Shown here: piece by piece, positions 31,748-41,190 of the stretch
Numbering within the stretch: position 1 is the first letter of the stretch
Layout of the letters: each line of letters starts with the position of its first letter
From: Multifurca ochricompacta
Taxonomy: Eukaryota > Basidiomycota > Agaricomycetes > Russulales > Russulaceae
Length of the DNA: 52,105 nucleotides
Reading direction: 5' to 3'
NCBI GenBank assembly: GCA_022496185.1
Contig: WTXG01000250.1
Span: forward strand, 1-52,105
Notes under the pieces: generated by a model
Told to the model about the DNA's origin: nothing
Databases searched by the model: none
What the model saw: only the letters and a program-made list of their open reading frames with translations
Made by a program: the position numbers and the translations under genes

Positions 31748-31758
31748 AGACTTGACTT
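31748..31758 (-). other. G2 primer-binding site (self-priming type)
   Basis: Coding-strand AAGTCAAGTCT lies 2 nt after the 5' LTR end and does not begin with the TGG expected for a tRNA 3' end. It is the exact complement of AGACTTGACTT located about 27 bp after the TATA box in the 3' LTR. Confidence 0.7.
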
Positions 31759-31760
31759 GA

Positions 31761-32352
31761 TGTTATGTCTGGTGCAGGATGTTCCACATGACTTGTGTGA
31801 CAGCACAATTCGTAGATTCAGATAAGAAACCAATAAGGCTTCTTGGAGTCACAGCATGATGAGTCAAAGTCAAAGAGGCTGTACTCTAAGACAATGGTAA
31901 GTGGAGGAGTACCAGAAGTACTGAGACAACCAAGCTCAAGGATCCAAAGGGAAGTCCAGAAGACAAGCACCGATGTATTCAATAAGTTGAGTCTGAGGTC
32001 TACAAGGTAGCTACAGTGGACTTATATACATAACTCAGTGGGTGTCTATGAGATAAGGATGCGGAGTCAAGTGGGCCCAAATATATGGAAGCAGAGGGCG
32101 TAAAGCCTGGCTTCTGATAGGGTATTAAGTAAGTGTCCGGTCATAAAGATAAAGAGATAACAGATAACGAGATAAGGGTCAATCATGAGCAAACAGCAAG
32201 TCAATAAGTACAAAGGGGGTCACAGGGATGGAAGTAGAGCACGGGATGGGTCCCAGGATGGAGATGTGATCAGAAATGTAGCGTGGGTGGTAAGGAAGGG
32301 TTGTTGTTGGGGAGGGTGAAGAAAACGGGGTTGGACGGTAGAGGTTGTAACA
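31761..32352 (-). repeat. G2 5' LTR (592 bp)
   Basis: Nearly identical to the 3' LTR except for clustered CG/TG/CA transitions. The transcript-start block here reads AGACTCAACTT, two changes from the 3' LTR, explained by opposite-strand decay of one CpG. The stretch 31400-31747 inside it is gag leader and N-terminal sequence, related to element X. Confidence 0.88.
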
Positions 32353-32573
32353 ATTCTGGTGGGAAAATACGTAAGAGTTCTTGTGTAATGTATGAGTCAC
32401 AGATAAGCACAGCATGAGTCAGAAGATAAGGAACAAACAAGCACAAAGGGAGTTGTAAACGTGATCAATAAAGGACAAACAGGGCCAAACAGCATGTCAC
32501 ATGAAAGAAAAAGAAAAGAGACGATGCAATGGGGTTCGTAACATTACCCCCCTCTAAGTCCTAGCAGAGCCAG

Positions 32574-33860
32574 CTAGATTGGCATACCATCATCATCCTG
32601 GACCAAGGAGAGGTAGTTGTCGGCTATGGCGTAGTGATCAGCATTGTAGTTCTCCTTTTCTTCGTCTGCGGGGCAAACATGTGTTTGTAGAAAACTGTAG
32701 GGCCCCCGTCTCCCACAGCGAAAGCAGCCATTGTAAACATGACAGTTGATCTTGCGGTGTCTGGCATTGTGAGAGAGACATTTGCTGCACCATCCCGATG
32801 GGTTTTGGATGGTAGGAGCTTGTGTAAGTTGGTAGATAAGCATTGGCGGCTCCAGTGGGAAGTGCTCTGACAATGCAACATTGCTTCTTGGCCAAGGGGC
32901 AACACCAACTAAGGTGGTACTTGCTGCTGCAGTGCCAGCAAGCTTTCTGTCAGGGTTTTCATGAAGGCATGGCATTTCAAGACAGTGCGGGTTAAGTCGA
33001 GGTGCAAGGTTGAGCGGCGTCAGGGAAGGGGTCGGGCAAAAATGTCTGTGTACCGTTCGGATATGATCTGATATGCTTCTCCAGTTCTAACTGCACCCTG
33101 ATGCCAGCCAGATGCTGTTCTATGTCAAAGACTCCTCAATTGAGCTTCACCATTTGCCATTCATAGTCATGATGCTGCATCTCCAGGTTGTCCCTCAGCA
33201 CTTGAAACTTGCGCAGTCGAGCAATCTCAGCTGTTAGTTGTGGCATATGCAGATCTCGAAGGACTTCATTAATTGCGAAGGCGCATGGGTCATGGGCCAA
33301 CAGATGTTGTAGATGTTCTGGCCCAGGATGTAGTGAAGTTGGTCGATTTTCTTTTCCTCCAAATATATTGGTGCCCCATAGACTGGTCCTCCTTTTCTAA
33401 GCATCCAGCAATGTCCATACCTTCATTCATGTAATAAATATTTTGGCAATTTCGGTTGTGCCATCGTTCTTGGCTGTCAGAATCATCAGTGGGAAATAAA
33501 GGGGGAGTCGGGTTGGTTTGGGAAGAAGGGGAATTCAGGAGCTTTGTCACCGAGTCAACGTCAATTAGGTCATTGGGATGGGGGTGTTCGGGCAGATTAA
33601 AATCTTCATTGATGTTGATGATTTGGTCCCCTTCGGCACTTTGATGGGCGCATCATAGTTAACAGGAGAAAGTGGACAAGAAGGAGGATGCAGAGGAGAA
33701 GATAGGGGAAATGCATCAATAGCGGCTGAGGCATGGACTTGCGAGGGAGACATAGGCTGTTTTCTGAGTGGTTGTGGGGAGGGGAGTTGTCCAACAGCAC
33801 ATATCCTGTCCTGCTCTTTATCTGCTTCAGGGTGGTGTCTATAGAAGTCTTCGATTAATT
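32574..33860 (-). pseudogene. G3 C-terminal tail, diverged copy
   Basis: Zinc-knuckle part: CWHCSSKYHLSW near 32940, CSKCLSHNARHRKINC and CFRCGRRGPYSFLQTHVC, then ADNYLSLVQDDDG at the end (32574). The middle block includes MDIAGCLEKEDQSMGHQYIW. Here the chromodomain runs on into the tail without the TAA seen in G1 and G2 (DFYRHHPEADKEQDRICAVG). Several frame changes from single-base deletions. The tail is clearly homologous but much diverged, so it was present before G1/G2 split from G3. Confidence 0.65.
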
Positions 33861-36800
33861 TGGGCACAAAGACATCTGCAGCAGGCTCCCACAAGTTGTC
33901 AGCATTGGGGAATCCCTTCCATTGATGAGGTAGTGAAGTTGACGTTTACACCCTCAGCCTTTCCACTTCGCGTCAGCTATCCACTCTACTTCCACTCTTG
34001 TTCACCTTTGATCAACTCAGGAGGAGGTCATGGGAAGTTCTGTCCATGAATCAAAGTTTCTTTGTATGGTGTAAGAAGTCTGGCATGGAAAACGGGGTGT
34101 ATCTTCCAGGTGGTGGGTAATGTAAGTTTGTACGTGATGTCTGAAAGCTTCTGTTCAATTGAAAAAGGACCATGGCGCCTAGGAGCTAATTTTGCCATTG
34201 GGTGTGACATATGGATGTTGCGCCCTTCCAGCCAGACTTGATCTCCAACCTGGTAGGGCATAAACCTTGTGGGCTTCTCGGCCAGGTCTTTTGCGCCTTC
34301 TGAAGGTTTCTACTGGCCAATTCTCATATCTCCCATTGGCTGATACACTGTGTGACTGACAGTATATTGGTGGGCTTATCTGTCCATGTCATGTGTGGGT
34401 TCCATCCCATTATAAGGGAGAAGGGGGAGGTCTTGGTTGTCCCATTCGGCCAGCTGTTATGCACGAACTCTGCTGTTGCCAGCCACACTGCCCAGTCTTC
34501 TGTCTTTCATTGCACCAGAAACGAAGATACTGTTCTAGCCATGGTTTGTTTGTTCTGATTGTCTGTCCATTTGAGGGTGATATGCTGTGGAAATATTCTG
34601 TTGGATGTTGAGACGTTTACAGAGGGCTGGGTGAACATGGATGCAATATGGGTCTCGTTGGAAATGATCTTTGAGGGAGTCCATAGTGTCGATAAATGGT
34701 TCAGGTAAAGTTTGGCAACTCCCTCTGCTGATATTGTCTCGTTGCAGGGGATGAAGAGAGCAGCTTTGAGTAATCATGATCCATAATGGTGAGTATCGAG
34801 TTGTATCCTTGTGACTGTGGCAGTTTAACATAAAATCCATTGCAAGGTCTGGAAAGGGGCTGTCGCAACTGGTGTGATGGGTGAGAGTGCCAGCGGTTTT
34901 GGGTGAGTGTTTACTTTATTTGCCTGGCATTCCACGCATCCTTTGACATAGGCTTCTACATCCTTTTTCATGTTCGGCCACCAGTAATCTCGTTTGGCAA
35001 GGGTGTAGGTTTTGAATCCCAGGGTGTCCTGCAGAGGGAAGGTCATGGTGAAAATGGATCACCCCCCTCTTAATGTTGTCACCACGGTGACAACCAATTG
35101 GTCATTGTCTTTCCACCAAAGGCCATTCTTCATTTTAATGTTGTGTGGCTCCCCAAGATCTGCACAGTTCTTGGTTCATGTTCTGCGTTACTTGGGCCCA
35201 TAGATCCATGTCATGTAAACTAACAATGCTGTCTTTGCAAAAACGTCTTCAGTAGTACCACGATGTTATCATTGTCATCTTCCCCTTCTTACTATTGGCT
35301 GGTCTAGACAGGGCATCTGCCACACATTGCGAGCTCCAGGGAGATGTTTGAGCATGAATTGTACTCTTCAAGCTCTGAACTTCTGTGCGATGCCAGCTAA
35401 TTTTGTGGGGTTCTGCCAATAGAGGAGGTTGGAGTGGTGGTATAAATGATAGTTTTGTGTGGGGATCCAGCTAAATATGGTCGCCAATGTTGTAGTGCTT
35501 TAGATTGCCAATAGCTCCCTGTCCCAGATGTGTAATTTCTTTCTGCTGACAAAAAGGTTTTGAATAGAACGCCACGGATGAAGAATTTCGTTATTGTCTT
35601 GTTGGGAAGGACGGCCCATTTGCATAATAGAGGTGTCGACCTCAGTTCGAATGGTTTTTCTAGGTTTGGCTGAATGAGAACCGTTCAGAGCTAATGATCG
35701 TCTTTATTAGTTAAAGGCTTCTTGTTGTAGTGCTCCCCAATGCCAGGGCAGTCCTTTTTCAGTAAATGTTGAGTGGTCTGGCTATAGCTGAGATCCTTGA
35801 CAAATCGCCGATAGAAGTTACGAATCTGAATGATCTGACTCTTTGGTGCATCGGGGAGTGGACCATTCCTGAATCCCTTGTACCTTACAGGATCCATGCG
35901 TACTTGACCACCCTCCAAGATGAACCTAGGTATTCGACACTGGTTTGTTCAAGGAACATTTGGCTGGTTTCAGGTAGAGGTCATGCTTTGCCAGGATGTC
36001 TATACCTATGAACATGGGTGCGATGATGGTTATGTCATTCCTTGTGGCCACTAGATGTTGTCCATGTATAAGACTTCTTCTGTGAGGATCAGGTCTTGGA
36101 AAATGTGATTCATCATTGACTGGAAGGTGCAGGCAGTTGGTCAAGCGAAGAACATGACACTGGGTTCAAAAAGTCCTTGATTGGTCTTAAAGGCGCTTTG
36201 GGCTGGTCACCTCTCGAATAGGATATTGTTGTAGCCCAGTGGACGTCCATCTTTGAAAATAAAGCCTTGTCATGCATTTTATCAATGATTTCCAAATCAG
36301 AGGAAGTGGGTAGTTATTTTTCACCATAAGTTCATTGATCCATCTGTAATCCTGTACTGGTTGCAGCTTCCCATCCTTCTTTTTAATGAAGAAAAAGGGT
36401 GAGGCATAGGGTGAGTTAGAGGGTCGTATATATCCCTTTGCCAGATGCTCCTCTAGGAAGGTCAAAAGTGCCTCCTTTTCTGGCTGAGACAGTGGGTATA
36501 CCTTGCAATCTACAGACTGTGGGGCATCTGGGACGAAATCAATAGCATGATCCCAAGGTTGAGAGGGAGGGAAGCGTTGCGACTCCTCCTCTGAGAAGAC
36601 CTTCCAGTGTCAGTGATACTCTGTGGGACTACTTCTTCAAATGTCTTTCTGGGTTCTTTTGCGCTTCCGCCTGAGCCAACTCCGATGCTTTGTGACATAA
36701 CAGTATACCCGATCCACAGGTTCCACATCACTCCAGGTGACGGCTGATCCCATAACAATGGCATGGGTGAGAGGGTGTCGTGCAGCATAATTGTATCCCA

Positions 36801-37282
36801 GGGATGTAATGATAACTGGGTAAAAGTCCTTGTCCATTGTTGCTTCTGCCCAGTTGATTTTGGGTTCAAATGCCACCAGCCATGGATATCCTAGAACCAT
36901 ATCTTCGTCTCCTAGATCAGTAATGAGGAAGCGGAGCTGCTTAGTTTGCTCCCCAACCTGTACCTCCAAATCACAGCAGTGCGTGATCTTTCCAGCTTTG
37001 TTAGCCATTCCATCTATGTTCCAAATGTTTTCTCCTGGGGAAGCAGTTGTGTTCCCAATCCTAATGCTTTCTGAAGTCTTTGACTGATGAAATTATCTGT
37101 TGCTCCAGAGTCGATCAATATTCGTTTGTCAGCCATCTTCTGTTTGGTTTCAAAGTGTACTGGTATTTTAAAGACTTGAAACGACTAGTGTACACAGAAG
37201 TTACATGGAGTGCTCTTGCCCAGGCTGATGGGTTGAGCCAATCAAAATCCTTGTGGCCAAAGGCCTTATCAACCAATAGGGC
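33861..37282 (-). pseudogene. G3 Pol: protease, RT, RNase H, integrase, chromodomain (indel-rich)
   Basis: Protease ILIDSGATDNFIS near 37115 and the open stretch GKITHCCDLEVQVGEQTKQL to about 36640 are readable. [32 protein letters not shown]. Further left the frame changes every few tens of codons through single-base losses at about 33.9-36.7 kb, with recognisable pieces (VEAYVKGCVECQANKVNTHP, HMSHPMAKLAPRRHGPF). A TGA at 33956-33954 precedes the chromodomain as in G1 and G2. The indel pattern is unlike the TGA decay in G1/G2 and could reflect poor assembly accuracy here. Confidence 0.82.
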
Positions 37283-38164
37283 TCAAACTGCCTCATCTTT
37301 GTTCATCATGTGTTCCCAAATGGCCTCTGCCTTTTGCTCCTTTGTTTTCAAAGCAGTTATTGGGTTTTCTTTGACTGGAGTAGGTAGGTTCTGCACAGGT
37401 GGTGTCGTAGTAGATGCTGCCACAGTTGCTTCAGCGGCCTGGACTGTTTTCTTGGGGCAAAATTGTGACATGTGTCCTTGAGCTCGGCAGTGGAAGCAGT
37501 GTCCCTCCTTCATAAGAGATTTCTTTTCATCATCAGTGAGTGCTGCGCGAGCCCTAGTGTGGTCCGCAGATGTGTCCATGGTGTTTGGGTCACATGAAGG
37601 CATAGGCTTTACTCCAAACGCTGCCTTCCATTGGTCATAGGTTTTACCCTTCTTGGTATCTACACCAAAATGTGTCTGGAAGTCCAGATAATCCTGCTGC
37701 TGTCTTCTGGCAGCATTCATCCACTGGCCCCATGACTCAGGGTGATGGAACTGGATGATGTTTTTCACCAGGGGGTTGGGCAGCCCCTGGGAGAAAAGGT
37801 CAAGTGCTGCCTCTTTGTTCACATCATACCCCACTCTCTTGGCCAGGTTGCGGAACTTGGCTACATAGCCATCCAAGTCCCCTCTTTCCATTTTCAGGGA
37901 TTTCAATTCTCTGGCAGCCTTCTGCTTGGCCTGCCCATCCATGAAGGCATCTTTAAATCTTTGCACCACTATGTCCCACAGATCCTCATCTGTGGTTCTG
38001 ATTCTGGCTGTAACCCTATCGTTCAGCCATTCAATCTGCTCCATTGTCCAATCATTGACAGAGTCTCCTCTGATGAGTGAGACAAAGAGGTTGGTTTGTT
38101 GGAAGGGATTTACGATCTGCAGGACATCATGATTGAAATTTTTGAACGTCTCAAACTTGAGCAT
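37283..38164 (-). CDS. G3 Gag, long open frame
   Basis: 293 codons: retrotransposon gag domain (KFETFKNFNHDVLQIVNPFQ; RDLDGYVAKF-like central part; LDLFSQGLPNPLVKNIIQFH), then a CCHC zinc knuckle CFHCRAQGHMSQFC near residue 220. It ends with TGA at 37285-37283, where the sister copy G2 has CGA (about 29651-29649); beyond it the same frame runs on toward the protease. So the stop is probably decay and Gag-Pol was one long frame. The true N-terminus lies further upstream (STIAAQLPDP, about 38290) in another frame. The remaining 38165-38373 is gag leader. Confidence 0.82.
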   Translation of the reverse strand: MLKFETFKNFNHDVLQIVNPFQQTNLFVSLIRGDSVNDWTMEQIEWLNDRVTARIRTTDEDLWDIVVQRFKDAFMDGQAKQKAARELKSLKMERGDLDGYVAKFRNLAKRVGYDVNKEAALDLFSQGLPNPLVKNIIQFHHPESWGQWMNAARRQQQDYLDFQTHFGVDTKKGKTYDQWKAAFGVKPMPSCDPNTMDTSADHTRARAALTDDEKKSLMKEGHCFHCRAQGHMSQFCPKKTVQAAEATVAASTTTPPVQNLPTPVKENPITALKTKEQKAEAIWEHMMNKDEAV

Positions 38165-38375
38165 GAACTTTCTACTCTGAGATCAGTCGCAGTGAATGTA
38201 GTTGGCAGGACCCCTGTAAGGCATCCTGATGGGGGAGGGAGGTTCGGAGCGGGGACAGCTGGAGCGGGTCTGGTAACTGTGCAGCAATGGTCGACATTGT
38301 TGGTAAATGATGGTTGGAGTGTCTGAGGCTTGTCATGTGATCTGGGGAGAGACTAAAGCAGGTATTCTGAATGTA

Positions 38376-39963
38376 CAGTGGGTCAAAAAACTGTCCCAAT
38401 GTTTGCACCATTTCTAGTATTCACTCTATAGCACCTCAGCATTTAGGAATCTGGTTATGGTGTGGCTGTATGTCTGAAAGCCCTGCTTCCTGGCTACCAT
38501 GCCCAATTTGGATCAAAGAGATTGGCCATGATATAAGCATTTTATGATCAAATCAAATCAATCAATCATTGGGACAGTTTTTGACCCACATTTTAAATCC
38601 ACTATCTGCCCAATTACTCCTTTTTTTCACCCCTTTTTGCCTTGGTAACTCCTTGAATCCTTTTAGTCATCCTTTCTATAACCTTTTGCCATCATTCTGG
38701 TGCATTTTTATTCCACTCCTCCACCACCCTCTCCCACAACTCAGGTACCCCCTTGACTGGTTAAGATCCTTCTTCAGATCCACCCAGAGGTGTCCAATGG
38801 GGCTAATATTTCAAGGGATTGGGCTATTCATACCAGGCTTCAATATTCCTGTCTTAAAACTGCTGGTTTGCCTTCTTGGAATTGTGTTTTGGGTCATTGT
38901 CCTGCTGAAACATGCTTTCACCCTCCACCATTTCCAACTTTTCAAACCTTTCCACCACTCCGCCATCCAAAATATCACAGTACTGGCATGGATTCATGAT
39001 CCCTAAACCCCTGTAAGCATTCCTAGTCCATTCTAGCCCATACAAGACCAATACCATAAGTTCTTCCTCCTCCATGCTTGACTGTCAGGGTGGTGGTTCT
39101 GTCAGAGGGTGGTTCTCCCTTATTTTTCCAAGTGTAGCTCCTTCTGTCTGAACCAATTCTGTTCATTATAGTCTCACCTGACCACAAGATCCTTTTCCAG
39201 TCATCCACTGTCCAATTTTCATGGTAACCACTCTCTGACAGAACCACCACCCTGACAGTCAAGCATGGAGGAGGAAGAACTTATGGTATTGGTCTTGTAT
39301 GGGCTAGAATGGACTAGGAATGCTTACAGGGGTTTAGGGGATCATGAATCCATGCCAGTACTGTGATATTTGGATGGCGGAGTGGTGGAAAGGTTTGAAA
39401 AGTTGGAAATGGTGGAGGGTGAAAGCATGTTTCAGCAGGACAATGACCCAAAACACAATTCCAAGAAGGCAAACCAGCAGTTTTAAGACAGGAATATTGA
39501 AGCCTGGTATGAATAGCCCAATCCCTTGAAATATTAGCCCATTGGACACCTCTGGTGGATCTGAAGAAGGATCTTAACCAGTCAAGGGGGTACCTGAGTT
39601 GTGGGAGAGGGTGGTGGAGGAGTGGAATAAAAATGCACCAGAATGATGGCAAAAGGTTATAGAAAGGATGACTAAAAGGATTCAAGGAGTTACCAAGGCA
39701 AAAAGGGGTGAAAAAAAGGAGTAATTGGGCAGATAGTGGATTTAAAATGTGGGTCAAAAAACTGTCCCAATGATTGATTGATTTGATTTGATCATAAAAT
39801 GCTTATATCATGGCCAATCTCTTTGATCCAAATTGGGCATGGTAGCCAGGAAGCAGGGCTTTCAGACATACAGCCACACCATAACCAGATTCCTAAATGC
39901 TGAGGTGCTATAGAGTGAATACTAGAAATGGTGCAAACATCGGGACAGTTTTTTGACCCACTG
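38376..39963. mobile_element. Palindromic Tc1/mariner-like element P1 made of two 3' halves
   Basis: Terminal repeats CAGTGGGTCAAAAAACTGTC at both ends in inverse orientation, flanked by TA (38374-38375, 39964-39965). The two arms, about 730 bp each, are inverse copies; they meet around a loop of about 120 bp at 39109-39231. Minus strand from 39262 reads NWTVDDWKRILWSGETIMNR, TTTLTVKHGGGRTYGIGLVW and SMFQQDNDPKHNSKKANQQF. The plus strand of the right arm encodes the C-terminal ELWERVVEEWNKNAPE and IERMTKRIQGVTKAK. No N-terminal helix-turn-helix is present on either side. Confidence 0.85.
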
Positions 39964-39965
39964 TA

Positions 39966-40477
39966 TCTCCATGAATACCACTCATAATTACATCATTCCT
40001 TTTTGGTATAAAGCTATTATGTACATCTGCCAGGCCTACACCAAACACATGGCTCTGTTTGGCCTAGCTTTGTTATTAATTTACAAATAACCAGAGAGTG
40101 CCAAACATTGAATCACATTTTTGAGTCACTGTAACTGATTCTTGTCTCACTTCAGATCAGATGCATGATCTGATCTGAAACTTTGTAGGATAGTAGCAAT
40201 AGTAATATACTTGCTCTATGCACAATTCTGAGTGTCTCTGATTGCCTTAAGCCTTATGCACCCATCACTATCTGCATTCTGTGCAGTTTTCAATGGTAGT
40301 TACCTATATTAGAATGCTCTATCTTATCTTATCTTTAAGGCACCAAAAAGACCGGTCCAGACCGGTCTATACCAGTCTAGTCCAGTTTTAGGCAGTCTAT
40401 CATTGTTGATGGACTGCAGACTGCATGTGTGAAAAATTGGGGCAACTGCAACTGGTGGTCTGGTTGCCATCAGTCCA
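39966..40477. other. Unassigned repeats, including a piece related to the right part of the 40486 element
   Basis: The stretch at about 40130-40260 (CTGATTCTTGTCTCACTTCA onward) is similar to 41330-41460 in the hAT-like element. From 40345 the sequence is rich in GGTC/CTGG motifs, with AGACCGGTC and GACCGGTCT facing each other. No gypsy G3 continuation was found. Confidence 0.45.
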
Positions 40478-40710
40478 GTCTGGTCTAGGGCATAGCACGA
40501 GTCCGGGTAACTCATGAGTTTTTTGAGTAGAGCTGTGGGAAAACTCACAGGTATTGATACTCGCAGATCTGGGTGATCCATGGGAAATATCATGTGGATC
40601 CAGGTATTGATTTTGGCACCCTGGGTACCTGCACGGGTACTCGCGGAATACTTGTGGAATATTATTATATAATTTATTTTTTACTAGGCTCCTCAACCTA
40701 GAACAGAAAT

Positions 40711-40786
40711 GGCTGAAACATGGATTGAACCTAAGACCTTTGGGAACAAGCTCACTCCAGTGCTCTAACCACTAAGCCACCCAGCC
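40711..40786 (-). repeat. tRNA-like block in R1
   Basis: Minus strand GGCTGGGTGGCTTAGTGG... contains an A-box-like TGGCTTAGTGGTTAGAGCA (40779-40761) and B box GGTTCAATCC (40731-40722). The ends GGCT...AGCC can pair, but the anticodon arm is poor. It is likely a captured tRNA or SINE, repeated at 51807-51882. Confidence 0.5.
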
Positions 40787-40830
40787 TCACTAGTAAAGAC
40801 ACACAATATATTATATATAGGTTATGCAGA

Positions 40831-41190
40831 ATTGATTTTATCACTTGTATCTAATTAATTGTGAATGCATTTTGATCTTATCACTTGTATTATCTTAGAT
40901 GTATATCTTAAGTATCTAATTAATTGTGAATGCGTTTTTGATCTTATCACTTAGATGTATGTCCTAAGTATCTAATTAGTTGTGAATGCGTTTTTGATCT
41001 TATCACTTAGATGTACATCCCAAGTATCTAATTAATTGTGAACACATTTTTGATCTTATCACTTGTATTAGATGTATATCCTAAGTATCTAATTAACTGT
41101 GAACGCATTTTTGATCTTATCACTTAGATGTATATCCTAAGTATCTAATTAATTGTGAACATGTTTTTGATCTTATCAATTAGGTGTGAT
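40831..41190 (+). repeat. Minisatellite, about six units of 56-64 bp
   Basis: Unit core TTTTTGATCTTATCACTTAG followed by ATGTATATCCTAAGTATC and TAATTAATTGTGAACGC, head to tail without spacers. It recurs at 51930-52105 (to the window edge) and as one unit near 48484. Confidence 0.85.

Larger units (their letters stand above)
22934..32352 (-). mobile_element. Full-length chromodomain Ty3/gypsy element G2
   Basis: LTRs at 22934-23526 (593 bp, 3') and 31761-32352 (592 bp, 5') flanked by ATTCT at 22929-22933 and 32353-32357, inside the 3' LTR of G3. It contains two later solo LTRs, 24068-25366 and 29800-30426; without them the element is about 7.5 kb. Domain order on the minus strand is gag, protease, RT, RNase H, integrase, chromodomain, tail. 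Several TGA stops and frame changes show it is inactive. Confidence 0.92.
22526..38373 (-). mobile_element. Gypsy element G3, interrupted by G2 and cut at its 5' end
   Basis: The 3' LTR is split by G2 into 22526-22933 and 32358-32543 (about 594 bp in total, same family as X). The body 32544-38373 carries tail, chromodomain, integrase, RNase H, RT, protease and gag. The 5' LTR is missing because the sequence stops at the Tc1-like palindrome (TA at 38374-38375). The five bases before the LTR are CCGAC; the partner is lost. Pol contains a dense set of one-base deletions at about 34.0-36.7 kb. Confidence 0.85.

Noticed and set aside
38569..39006. 145-codon frame (and its mirror at 39314-39757) as a protein gene
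   Set aside because: It is antisense to the Tc1-like transposase C-terminal half; the two frames are the two arms of P1.
40831..41190. CRISPR-like array
   Set aside because: Units of 56-64 bp are contiguous with no unique spacers, lie inside a transposon with TIRs and TSD, and the organism is a fungus.
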